From Asterochloris sp. CNOR1 (lineage: Eukaryota; Chlorophyta; Trebouxiophyceae; Trebouxiales; Trebouxiaceae): a stretch of 64,000 bases of DNA. The notes beneath the pieces are model-generated. The model was given only the letters and a program-made list of their open reading frames with translations, searched no databases and was not told the DNA's origin. Shown here piece by piece: positions 12,501-23,200 of the stretch (positions are counted from its first letter, which is position 1; each line of letters begins with the position of its first letter). The position numbers were made by a program, and so were the translations under genes. The stretch spans positions 1,736,001 through 1,800,000 of the forward strand of contig OZ017756.1 in assembly GCA_963969365.1 (NCBI GenBank), read 5' to 3'.

Positions 12501-15500
12501 CCCGGCGAGGTCTCCTGCAGCCTGGCACAGTGCACAGCGACAGCCCCTTTCATGCCCATGTCGCGCACTGCCAGGCTGTTGCTGTGCGCGTGGGCAAGCA
12601 TCTCCACTGCCCTGGTGACCTCTGACTGAGCTTCGGAGAGGGCGGTCTCCAGGGCATCACGCAGGGTCGCCAGGATGTCCCGCTGTCTGTCCTCAAAGCG
12701 GATGGCCACCGTCTGGCCAGGGTGTCCCATCTTGTGTGCCCTGCAGCATGGTGGCAAGTTGTGTGTGTTGCACAGGGCAGAGCAGGGGCACCAGAAGGGC
12801 ACCTTGAGCCTGCTGGGGTCGGCCACAAGGCGCACCCTGCAGCGAGACAGATGCCATGGCTCTGTTGTGGCGGGAGTATGCATTGCTGGCTAGCAGCAAC
12901 AGCAGCCAGCCACCACCCAAGACAGGGTTTTTGGGGCAGGCGACCACCTTGGGTTGTCACAAGGAGTAGCCAGCAAACAGTCTCATAGCTGCCCAGCTGT
13001 GCAGCAAGGCTGAGGGTGTGTAGACACTTTCCAACCTCTGGGGAGCAGCAGTGGTGCGAGCAGGCCCCAGCTCAAGTCAGCATCTGACCTGTATGTGATG
13101 GCATGTCCCCCGCAGCCAAGCACTCCCGTCAGGTTCAGGGTGTAGTCCTCCTCGGCCGCCATCCTCTCAAACTCTTCCTTGCACTTCTCATTCTGCACTC
13201 AGGCCACAGGTCTTCAGCACGGTATGGCAGGGACAAAGCTCACATTTTGAACAGAATGGCGCGGACGACAAGGTAGTGAGCCCATGATGCCGGGTCTCCT
13301 CTGATTCATGCAGACTGCAGGTACACACGTACAGGGAATCAAGCTCTGCTCTGCACAGTGCACATGTTGCACAGCTCTAGCTGCCATGAGGCAGATCAGA
13401 AGGACAGTATGCTGCAGCTGAGCTGCTCCAGTAAGGCTGACCACTATCTCTGGGCGCTTGTTTGCCAGCTATAAGCTGCTTGGCAGCCCTTGGCAAGTGC
13501 TTTCCACGGCAGCCACCTTGCAAGGCAGCTCTCAGGGTCTGCCCTCGACGTGCCTGCAGATCAGCCCTGATGGCATCTACAGAGCGGGAGCACTTACGTG
13601 GGCCTCCCCCTCCTGCTCAATGGCCTCCAGTAGTGTGGCCAGGCAGTCAGCCAGGGTGCCAGGGGTAGGCGTGTGCCTCGCTGGCAGCAGCACGCGCTCC
13701 AGTGCGCACAGCACAGCCCTGCAGGGACACAGGGTCACATGGGCTCTCACGGCATGTGTCTTCTCATCAGCTAGGGCAGCGCCTGTTGCTGGTGCCTGCA
13801 CAAATGTGCATTCCAGACTGTCCAGGACAGGGTGCCAAGGCTTGGTGCAAAACTCGGCGCTAACAGCAGAAGACATGTGCACTTTTGAGGAGGCTGGCCT
13901 CAGCATCGCAAACAATGGCCCAAGAACACGAGATCCCCAGACATTCACCCTCACATTGCTCCACCGTTTCAAGGGCCTGACGCAGGAGGCCAGTTGGGCT
14001 GTGGACCACTCGTTCCCCTGTGGAAGGCACAGCCTCACCTGTGCTCCTCGTCATCCTCCACATCTCTGCCGCTGGCGTCATCCTCCTCATCACTGATGCC
14101 CTCACTGTCGGTGGTGTTGTTGCCGTCACCTTCCTCATCGCTGCTGTGCCCCTGCTGCAGCCTTTGAATCTCCTGCTGCCTGCACAAACCCGTAGCATTC
14201 TGGCAGCTCAGACACAATGCCCACCAGCCCCTGGTGTGGTGTCATGAGCTGCACTGTGGCTTCCAACTATGCAGGTGCGTGGAGCAGCAGGCAGGCAAGC
14301 AGGGTGGGCAGACAGAAGGGGGTCTGCGGCACCTGCCCAGTGCAAGGGGCATGACGCAGGACTCACCTTGCAGCCAAGTCTTGCTGGAGGGCTGCTTCAC
14401 GTGCATTGGCAACAGCCAGCTGCTCAGTCAACCCCTGCAGCTGCCTCCGCAGCTGGGTGTTGGCTGCCTGGGCTGCTGCATGTTGGGCTGCAACGCCTGA
14501 ATCTGTCTGGGCAGCTGCAAGCCGCTGGCGCTCCCCCTTCAGTGCCCCCTGCAGCCTGGTCACGGCAGCCTGAGTGGCTGTGTGCCGCTGGCGCTCTGCC
14601 TGCAGGTCAGCGCGTACCTGCCCCATCTCGGCCTGCGCCTGGATGACAGCAGCCCTCAGGTCTGCTGCCTGCTGGCCGCGCTCGTGCTGCAGCTCCACCT
14701 GCACCTGCTGGAGCTGCTGGTGTGCGTCCAGCAGGTCTGCCTCTGCCTGGGCAGCAGCGGTCTGAGAGGCCGCCCGCTCATGGCGCATCCTGCCAAGCTC
14801 AGCCTGGATCTGGCGCGGCTGCTGGCGATGGGCCTGCACGTCTGCCTGCGCCTGGGCAGCAGCGGCCGTTACGTCCCTGGTGCCCTGCTCCGCTGCTGCC
14901 AGTGAGCGCCGCAGCTGTGCCAGGGCCCCCTCGTGCTGCTCTTTCTGCCGCTGCAGATTCAGAGCGTGCTGGCTGTGCAGGCCCTGGATCTGCTGCGCAT
15001 GAGCTGTCACAACCTTCTGCACTGCGAGCTGGTGCTGCTCAGCTGCCTGGTCCTGCGCCTGAGCAACAGCGTTCTGCAGCTGGTGCAAGGCGCCTGCCCT
15101 CTCAGCAGCCCCGGCCTCCTGTGCCCGCTGCAGCTGCTGCCTGGTGGTGGCATGGGCAGTCTGCTCGCTGCTCAGCAGCGCCTGAGTGGCACTGTGAGCT
15201 GACTTGCTGCTGCTCAGCAGTGCTTGAGACCGCTGCCGCTCCACCCTGGTCTTCCCATGTGCAGCCTGCTCGTTGCACAGCTGCTGCTGTGTGTCCCTCA
15301 GCACAGGCCCCATGCGGGTGATCATGCTGCCAACCTTCCGGAAAGCCGACTCGAGCGTGTCGCCTGGCAGGACTGGGGGTGCTGGCAGCTGGGGGCGGCT
15401 GTACACTGTTGACTCAGGTCAGTCAGCTGCTGCTGCCTGCACCCACCACCATGTTTCTCAACAGGGCGCTGGACCAGCATAGCATGGGTGTCATCTCCCG

Positions 15501-16612
15501 CATCTGTAAACAGCACAAGCAGCAAAGGCAGGCTGCCTGATGGCAGAGATGGGCAGAGCACAGCAGCCTTGTATGGCCCCAAACAGCATGCCGTTTTACT
15601 TTGCCCAGCACGAAGTAGAAGCAGAGTCATGGCCCCTGAATTGACCAGCAAGCTCAGCCCCATTGTGCAGAGCAGAGGTTCAACAGCACACAAAGCAGGG
15701 CGTCTGACGTGGTCAGCTGGGAAGGGCGTTACAGCATGCCCCTCTCGCTGCAAGCAATGTGGGCAGAGCAGAGGGGGAAGGGGTACTCACAGCTGCAGCA
15801 GCTCTGGGCGCAGGCAGCGCAGCTCTGCCTCTTGGGTGGCCAGGGCTGTCTGGCAGGAAGCCCTGCAAATGGAGTACACCTTTCAGATGCCACTGACTGC
15901 ACCTTGCTAGCCCAGGCAAAAGCTGCCTTTTGGAGTCCCCTTGGTGAGCATGCTATTGCTGACAAGGGCATTTCAGGCAGGGTGGCATGTGGCATGGGGC
16001 CCCACTCAGCCATCCTGAGTAACAAATGTCAATTGTTGAGGCGGGCTATGACCCACTCTCATGCACCACTATGTTCTCAGCTTGGACGGCACACTCCCAC
16101 CCAGCACTGCCACTCCTTAGCAGCCCCTGCACATTGGGGCATAGCACAGGCCACCAGGCCTGCCTTCTACCTGGACAAGCACACGCGTATGTTGTTGAGG
16201 CTGTCTCTGACTCACTTCTCTGCTGTCTCATCCTCAAGTTCCCTCTCCAGGTCCTGGGTGCGCTGCCACAGAAGAGTGACCTCATTGCACAGGTCTGCAA
16301 CTTCGGCACGCTGAGCATCAAGGCGCTCCTTTAGGATGCCTCGCACTTCCTGCAAAGGAGTGCTGCCGGCATGTGAGCTCAGAGCTGCTGTCTCTGCCCA
16401 TGATCAGGAGTCAGGCGTACCTTCTTGTTGACTTTCGAGTGGACTATGAAGTCAGTGACGTCCTGCACCACGTCCTGGGCCTCCTCCACTTGGTCATAGA
16501 ATTGGTCACGCAACTCAGACGCTCTCTGCAAGCCTCTCTGCACGAAGCCAGGCAGAATCTCCATGCTGGTGTTGCTCAGAGCTGCAAACTGGTGTGTTGT
16601 TGACCACGCCAT
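9540..16612 (-). CDS. Coiled-coil protein with C-terminal atypical protein kinase domain
   Basis: Twelve exons in exact phase, 917 residues: 16612-16421, 16349-16216, 15862-15791, 15398-14367, 14179-14039, 13718-13598, 13192-13089, 12740-12471, 12010-11893, 11060-10925, 10341-10097, 9728-9540. Residues about 65-476 form a long Gln/Ala/Arg-rich coiled coil (exon 14367-15398). An acidic Ser/Asp/Glu stretch follows (about 477-523), then a kinase-like domain: glycine-loop equivalent TGVLGCGGHAITYR, TVAIRFED where the usual ATP-binding Lys is Arg, HGVDFKVDNVLI (catalytic Asp, Lys and Asn present), LIDCFEGW in place of DFG, AAPEVL, and SRADVWCLGVALAEML. The C-terminal lobe ends LVEKVLRSCW...HQLAAIIRKRL. 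Activity is doubtful: the nucleotide-binding motifs are degenerate. Family and substrate are not recognised. Exon 1 has a near-identical duplicate beyond a LINE upstream. Confidence 0.82.
10397..10665 (-). repeat. Tandem decayed copies of a kinase exon start inside its intron
   Basis: The acceptor and first about 60 bp of the exon ending at 10341 (plus-strand text CACCTCTGGGGCAGC ... CTCTGCAGGCAGGG, 10285-10352) recur with changes at 10397-10476 and 10520-10582, with a shorter remnant at 10640-10665. All lie in the intron immediately upstream in transcription order. Confidence 0.65.
11420..11800 (-). repeat. Degenerate tandem array resembling an exon-donor junction
   Basis: The motif CCTGCTCACCTTGACCACAC with flanking CAGATGGA recurs about every 55-120 bp (near 11485, 11540, 11655, 11715, 11770). 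It resembles the donor end of the exon at 11893 (CTCACCTGGGCCACCTGGCAGATG). The whole intron between 11061 and 11892 appears to be built largely of such units. Confidence 0.5.
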
Positions 16613-16656
16613 GTGGTGTTGACTGCAAGGTCAGTGATGGTCAATGCAAGATGCAG
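16343..16656 (-). repeat. Copy 1, left part, of a tandem duplication carrying kinase exon 1
   Basis: Contains the exon 2 acceptor edge, intron 1, exon 1 (16421-16612) and 44 bp of upstream sequence. It matches 18571-18884 at an offset of 2228 bp with three substitutions in the 293 bp after the first 21 bp. Those 21 bp (16343-16363) are inverted in the other copy. A LINE begins at 16657. Confidence 0.92.
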
Positions 16657-18455
16657 ACAAGGCCTCAATAATTACCGCCCCATCACAGTCATCCCGGTTC
16701 TGGCCAAGCTATTCGCCTCTGTGCTCACGCGCAGACTGGCAGACTGGACTGAGAGGAACAATCTCAGGGCGCCCACGCAAGCGGGCTTCCGGGCCAATCG
16801 CGGCACATCAGCTCAACTGAGTATCTTGAATTACATAGTCAAGAAATGCCTGTCACAGGGGAAGAAATTGTACTGCTGCTTTGTGGATTTTGAGAAAGCG
16901 TTTGACACAGTGGACAGGGAAGTGCTTTGGGCTGTCCTGGCCAACATTGGAGTGCGGGGGCAGTTCCTGAAGTGTCTGCAGAGCCTCTATGGTGTCGACT
17001 CTGCTGCAGTGAGAACTGCACAGGGCACCTCTGGGGCTTTCAGGTGCTTTCAGGGGGTACAGCAGGGGAGTCCCCTCAGCCCCCTGCTGTTCGGGCTGCT
17101 GCTTGACTGCTTGCACAAGGTCCTGAAAGCTGTGCCAGGCAATGGCGCCCCAAGCCTTGCCGATTTCTGGTTCACAGCTGCGGGCCGCGAGTGGAAGATG
17201 CAAAAGCCTGTGCCGCTGCTGCTCTACGCAGACGACCTTGCCATGCTAAGCACCAGAGCAGAGGGGCTACAGAACATGCTTGATGCAGTGCAGGTCTTTA
17301 GCAAGAAGAGGCGCCTCACAGTGAACCTGGAAAAGACTGAGGTGCTGGTCTTTGAGCTGCGGCACACCCCCTGCCGGGATTTCACATACGGCGGGAGAGT
17401 GCTCACCCGCAAGGACAGCTTCAAATATCTGGGCCTGTGGTTCCATGCCACGCAACGGGACTTCCGCCTTGCTCTGGGGAGTCTTGCAGCTTCTGCATGC
17501 AAAGCCATGCATGCCATGCGCCGCAGATGCTTCCAGCTTGGCTATGTGCACCCCCAGCGCATGTGCAACTTTTTCAATGCATTGGTGCTGCCCATCCTCA
17601 GCTATGGCTGTGAGGTGTGGTTCTGGCACCATGATGCCAGCAGCACAGTCACCAAAGTGCTGGAAGGCGTCCACCTCCAGTTCTTACGTGGCCTGCTGGG
17701 AGTGAAACGCACCACGCACCACTTGATTGCCCTGGCTGAGTTTGGCAGATACCCGCTTGCTGTGCATTGGCAAAAACAAGTTGACAAGTTCAGGCTGCGC
17801 ATCTGCAATGTCACTCGCACTGCATCTGACAACCCACTGTTCTGGGCGATGTTTGACGGCACACCCAATGTGGAAAACCTTAGGCTCCTGCGTACCCCTG
17901 CTGGATTTGCTGCCTTGCAGGCCCGCGGGAGGCCTGCCAGCGCCCCCAGCACAGAGCGCCATGGGCGGCTCTTTGCGGAGAACTCAGACAGCACCGTGGC
18001 AACGTACAAGCAGATGCGCGGCTTCAGCGCAGCGTACACCACGCAACCTTACATCCAGCAGATCAGAGGCTACAGACTGCGCAAATCAATGGCCCATATC
18101 CGCTGCAGCAGCCACAGGCTGAGAGTTGAGACAGGCCGCTACACATCAGAAGCCAGACACGAGAGGACCTGCCGCCTCTGCACATCAGCAACCGCCATAG
18201 AAGACGAGCAACACATCTTGCTGCACTGTCCCCAGCTCGATGACCTGCGCAACGCCCACAGCCACCTATTCCAGACGCCAGAACAGACTTTGACAGACCT
18301 CTTTGATGACCATTTCCCAATTTTGCTTGCTAAGTATGTGCGTGCAGCGCTGCTTATGCATCAATCAGTGCTGCTTTTGCCATGATTACATGAATTGTCA
18401 GTCCCATGCCCGTTCATTGTGGCCCCCGGACTTTGAATCCATTCTCTAAAAAAAA
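16657..18455 (+). mobile_element. 5'-truncated LINE (non-LTR retrotransposon), reverse transcriptase ORF open
   Basis: The element starts inside the reverse transcriptase at NYRPITVIPVLAKLFASVL, so the endonuclease and N-terminal region are missing, the normal outcome of incomplete target-primed reverse transcription. From there the frame is open to a TGA at 18383-18385, about 576 codons: FVDFEKAFDTVD (motif A), GVQQGSPLSPLLF (B), LLLYADDLAML (C), then a thumb region and a C-terminal zinc knuckle CRLC-x11-EDEQHILLHC. A short 3' UTR ends in A8 (18448-18455). The 4-bp sequence GCAG occurs on both sides (16653-16656 and 18456-18459), a possible short target-site duplication. The lack of internal stops points to a young insertion. 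The clade is not resolved from sequence alone. Confidence 0.92.
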
Positions 18456-18459
18456 GCAG

Positions 18460-18568
18460 TGCCTCCGCCAGGTGAAGCTTCCTCATCGAGATCTGGCCAA
18501 GGCCAAGAAAGATCAATGTCACTGCTGCGCATCGATTAGTTTGACTTCAAGGAATCCTCGTGACTTGG
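18460..18568. repeat. Copy 1, right part, of the kinase-5' tandem duplication
   Basis: 109 bp directly after the LINE, matching 18885-18993 with one substitution. In the undisturbed arrangement of copy 2 this segment follows the exon 1 upstream sequence directly, which places the LINE insertion point between 16656 and 18460 of copy 1. Confidence 0.9.
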
Positions 18569-18993
18569 CAGCACTCCTTTGCAGGAAGTGCGGCCGGCAT
18601 GTGAGCTCAGAGCTGCGGTCTCTGCCCATGATCAGGAGTCAGGCGTACCTTCTTGTTGACTTTCGAGTGGACTATGAAGTCAGTGACGTCCTGCACCACG
18701 TCCTGGGCCTCCTCCACTTGGTCATAGAATTGGTCACGCAACTCAGACGCTCTCTGCAAGCCTCTCCGCACGAAGCCAGGCAGAATCTCCATGCTGGTGT
18801 TGCTCAGAGCTGCAAACTGGTGTGTTGTTGACCACGCCATGTGGTGTTGACTGCAAGGTCAGTGATGGTCAATGCAAGATGCAGTGCCTCCGCCAGGTGA
18901 AGCTTCCTCATCGAGATCTGGCCAAGGCCAAGAAAGATCAATGTCACTGCTGCGCACCGATTAGTTTGACTTCAAGGAATCCTCGTGACTTGG
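18569..18993 (-). repeat. Copy 2 of the tandem duplication, with duplicate kinase exon 1 (18649-18840)
   Basis: Uninterrupted copy of about 425 bp. It holds a complete duplicate of the 64-codon first exon with start codon and donor site; the only coding change is Gln25 to Arg. The 21 bp that carry the exon 2 acceptor edge in copy 1 are present at 18571-18591 in inverted orientation, so no second exon 2 can follow here. Because this copy is nearest the original upstream region, the working transcript may start here and splice over copy 1 and the LINE to exon 2 at 16349. Confidence 0.85.
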
Positions 18994-20227
18994 TGCAGAC
19001 GCCTTAGCTATCCAGTTCATGCTGCACAGTGGGGGCACAGGCCTCTAGCACAGGCCACTGAGGCAGGTGCCCATGCGCATGGCGGGGGCCACCTGGCAGG
19101 CTACCAGGCAGTCCTGCGCGCAAGATCAACGAAATTGCTCTGCAGCACAAGCTTGTCACCAGAGAATGCAGGCTCTGTGCTGACACTCCTGCCTCAGCTG
19201 CGGCCAGCATCATATGGAGCTTGATCTCTGGGGTGCTGCCAAAGCCTTCAGTGGGCCCAGCAGGTCGAGTGGCAAAGGCAGAGTGACGCTTCACTGGAGC
19301 ATCTGCTGGCCACATGCGGGTCACAGCTCATTATCAGGGGTATTGGGTGCCTCCCAGGCTGCCCCAATGCTGTTGTGTGATGTTGTCATGCATTACATGA
19401 GCCACATGGGCTTCAGCAAAACCCAGCTGCCCTGTCACGCAACACTACCTGACTTGCAAAGCTGCTAACTTCGTGTAATGTTGTGAAGTATGCTGCAGCC
19501 AGCAACTTGAGCTGCATGAGGCTGTGTAGCTTGCCCAGGAAGGCAATGCCTCATTGGAGCAGAGCCAGACAATCGTCATCCCTGCGAGTTCTCAAGCTGA
19601 AGCTCAAATGCTATCCCCTGCTATCTGCTCCTTTTGCGCACTACAGCGGTGGCAGCAGATCCATCGCACAAGCAGCTGAGCAGCCTGCTGCTGCAGCCCA
19701 GAGCCATCTGCTGAGCGCCTGACTGAGCAGACACCGTTCCTGGCAGCTTAGCAGCAGAAGCCAAATGACAGGCCTTTCAACTGCTCCAACTCTCTATGTC
19801 ATGCTTTAGCCTCTTGCAAAGGCACACTGCATGCATGCTGCAATCAGTACAAAATCCTGGCGACTGCGCTTCATGTCCTTCTCAAATCATTGGTTCCCCC
19901 AACCTAATCAGGCCGACGTCACTAGCTGCCTACCTGGTATCCTTATTTTGGCGTCACAACAGGAGCTACCCAGAAGCTTGCTATCGAAGGCAACTTATTC
20001 GCAGACCTTTATGGTGGCACATGTATATGCTCTGGGACTGCCTGGCCACAACTTCATTCACAGGACCAGGAGGCCAGGTCAGGATGTGCTAGTAGCTTGT
20101 GATGAGCTGATGCTGCATCGCTCTGAGCCCACAAGGATCAGAAATCCCATCTTCAATCCCTACCCGCATTCAGTCGCCTGGCATTGGCTCTGCTGCAGGC
20201 AGCCAATGGCAGAGCAAGCTCCCGCAC
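18994..20227. promoter_or_regulatory. Intergenic region between divergent kinase and lipid-kinase genes
   Basis: 1.2 kb between the duplicated kinase 5' end and the lipid kinase start codon. Several frames of 60-170 codons cross it, but none shows a recognisable domain or in-phase splicing. It should hold both promoters. No RNA gene was seen. Confidence 0.5.
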
Positions 20228-23200
20228 ATGCTGATTGCTGCAACAGCCACATGGGGTCTGTCAGCCTGCACAGCCTCAGCCCAGTCGCAGGCACCACAGC
20301 AGCAGGCGCGAATCTTTGTGATAGCACATGGCGGCAAGGCCCAGGCTGATGAATTCAAGAAAGCTGCAGAGTGGCTGCAGTCAGCAGGCCACCACATGGA
20401 GCTGCATGAAACCAACAGCCCTGAAGATCTGTCCTCAGGCGTAAAGGAGTACATCAAGGAGAAAGGAGGTAGGCACAACACACTGGTCAGCCGGCTGCCG
20501 TGAGTGCTTTCAGCAGACCAGGGCAAGGCAGATGGGCAGAGATGCTGGAAGCCAGCCGGCATCTGTGTCTGCTGCTCAATCTATATCGCATGCAACAGTG
20601 CATCAGGGGAACAGGCGGTGGGAAGGAGGTGGCTAGCAGCCAGCTACACAAGTTCCGCGGGCAGCTGGGATCAATGCCAATGGGAGCAGCCTAGAATGGC
20701 TGCCCACAGGAAACTTGGCAGGCTTTTCAAGTTGCATGTGTGGCAAAGGCTGCTCCTGCGCAATATCCATCAACTGTGTCTGAGCTTTGAGCACAGAACC
20801 TGAGGGCAGCTAACAACTGCATGATCTGCGGCAGCAGCTGGATTGTGTGCAGTGCAGGCAGCAGCGGTGGGGAGGGGGTCAGCACCCTGTAGGCCAGCCA
20901 TCTGGTCAGCAGCTTCTGCTCCTTTATTGCCCAAGGCAGTGGTGCTGCTGCAGAGCATGATGTGCTGGTTGCGGCTGGAGGAGACGGCAGCATCAACCAA
21001 GTGAGCCGCCCGCAGGCTGCGGCTGCATCAGCCTGCGTGAGCACTTCACTCTTGGCAGTGCAGCCCCCGTTGCTCTTGCCTCAGCATGCTAGATGATGTC
21101 AGCATGCCTGTGTGACTGCAAGCTGGGGCTGCAGCAAGGTGCACATATGTCGAGACTGCACATGTGGTCTAGCGGTCCAAGGGTCTTCAAAATTTGATGT
21201 GCAGTTGGTTAATGAGCTCTGCAAGCAGGACGCCCCCAGGGACAGCTGCATTGCTGTACTCCCTTTAGGAACCGCCAACGACCTCGCAACATCTCTTGGC
21301 ATCCCGTCTGACGACCTGGTCAAGGCCATGCAGATAGCTGTCGCAGGTGAGCTCATCATGATGGTGCCAAGCACCTTACATGCCTTTGCTGATGCCAGTA
21401 AAGCCATGGCACGTGTTGGCTTTCCGCCAGAAGCATTGTCCCTTATGCAGCAGCCATGTACTGTAGCAAGCAGAGGCACAGCGCAGTATTGCCAGCAGCT
21501 GTCAAGCTCAGAGTGCCGCGCATGGCTGCACTGCCACAGCATCACCACAGCATCTCAAGCGCTGCCTACAGGCAAACGCAACCGCAAGAAGATTGATGTT
21601 GGGTTTGTGAACAAGAAGGCCTTCCTGAACATGTGCTCCGGCGGTTTTGGGACCGAGGCTACCAAAAAAACTGACCAGGGCCTGAAGAATGTCCTGGGCA
21701 AGGCCTCCTACTTCATTACAGGTATGCAGTGCATTGTCTTGCCAGTGCCTCACGAGTGCCCTGGCCGTTGCTGCTGCAGTCATGCCCCCCGATCGTTGAT
21801 TTAGGGGATGGCCGGGTTCTGAGAGGGCTGCTGGCAGCTCACAGAAGGTACAGCAGGGTCTGCTGGCTGTCCTGAGTAAGGCATCTTGCTTCACCACAGG
21901 CGCGCTAGTGCCTGCTGCGAGTGGCATGAGTGCAGCGGCAGCATTTGCTGGCGCCCCTACCACATCGGGGCTGCAGGTTGTATGTAGTCAGCTGGTGTTG
22001 AACTGTGTCCTGAGTGGTGGTTCAATGCCGACTGTGAGGTCCTGGGGCGCCACCTCTTATACTCTGGCACACTGGACCTGCATTGCAGTCATCACGCCCT
22101 GCAGGTCTGTTCCGGTCTGTTCCAGTGCTTGGGGCTCATGAGCTAAGCAGCAAGGAGGTGACAGCCAAGGCGCCCCTCAGTCGCCTTGCTTGTACACTGT
22201 ATGGCGCTGCCTGACAGCGCTGAATCACTGGGCACCAACAAGCTTGGCAACCAGGCGGCACCGGCCCACGCACGGCACTCTCGGAAAGCTCTGCATGGGG
22301 CGCCTGCATGACAGCCATCTCTGACTGCAGGTCTGTTCCACGCCCACGAGTTGAGCAGCAAGAAGGTCACAGCCAAGGCGCCCCACCTGCGGCAGGAGAG
22401 TGCTGCCGAGTGGCAGGTGGCCAGCAGCCATGGCCAGGGGAGCTCAGATGAGACGTGGGAGGGCAACCTGCTGATCCTGGGTGTTGGCAATGCGCAGCAA
22501 GCAGGTCCGTCTGTGCTGAGCACACCAGTATAGCCTCCCTTGCGGAGCCCGCCGTCCTAGGGCATGCTGGCATCAGCTCATGAGGAGCACCTCAGTCACA
22601 TGCCAGAGCTGCTCTCAACAAAATTGCCGCTAAAATTGCAGCACAGACCTCTCAATGACAGACCTCTCATGCTGGTGGGGGGGGGAGGGGGGGGGGGGGG
22701 GGGGGGGGGGGTGAGCAATGTGTGCAGGGCATGACCAGAGCACCACTGCAGAGCTGATGAGGATGCTGCCAGAGCCTATGTGCCTACTGTGCATGTGGTG
22801 GGCAGAGCTGTGGTTTTAAGTAGCACTCATATGGCCAACAGGGCAAAGCAGATGTCAAAAGCTCTGCTTTAGTCCTGATGTGCAGGTGACAGGCAGACTG
22901 ACTCCCCCACATGGGCCGTTAGCCACAGCTGCTCACAGGCATTCTAGCCAAGTCATTGTATGTCCGCTTTGCAGGTTGCGGGCAGATGTTGACCCCACCT
23001 GCTGACTGCTCTGATACTCCACTGTCGTAGATGCCTGAGGAGCCTGTAAGCCGCCGGATGACCCTCCTGTATTCCTGCTGCGCAGGTGGCGGGCAAAAGC
23101 TGTGCCCTGAGGCCCAGCTGGATGACGGCTTGTTGGACGTGACTTTCGTCCAAAATGTGCCTCCCAGGAGGGTGCCGGAGCTGATGCAAGTTGTCCTGGC

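Noticed and set aside
14722-15321. Plus-strand frame of 199 codons opposite the kinase coiled coil
   Set aside because: Antisense shadow of a repetitive Gln/Ala coiled-coil exon; composition follows from the other strand.
16613-18993. Reverse transcriptase beside near-identical repeats, considered as a diversity-generating retroelement or retron
   Set aside because: The RT has LINE-type motifs and a C-terminal zinc knuckle, ends in an A tract, and the repeat differences are few and not adenine-biased. The repeats duplicate a host exon.
18994-19330. Minus-strand frame of about 106 codons as a further 5' exon of the kinase
   Set aside because: No family signal, no phase-compatible donor into exon 1, and exon 1 already starts with Met in a full frame.
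22101-22178. Alternative exon 5 of the lipid kinase
   Set aside because: It matches the exon start but has an in-frame stop and no matching donor, so it is better read as a decayed echo.
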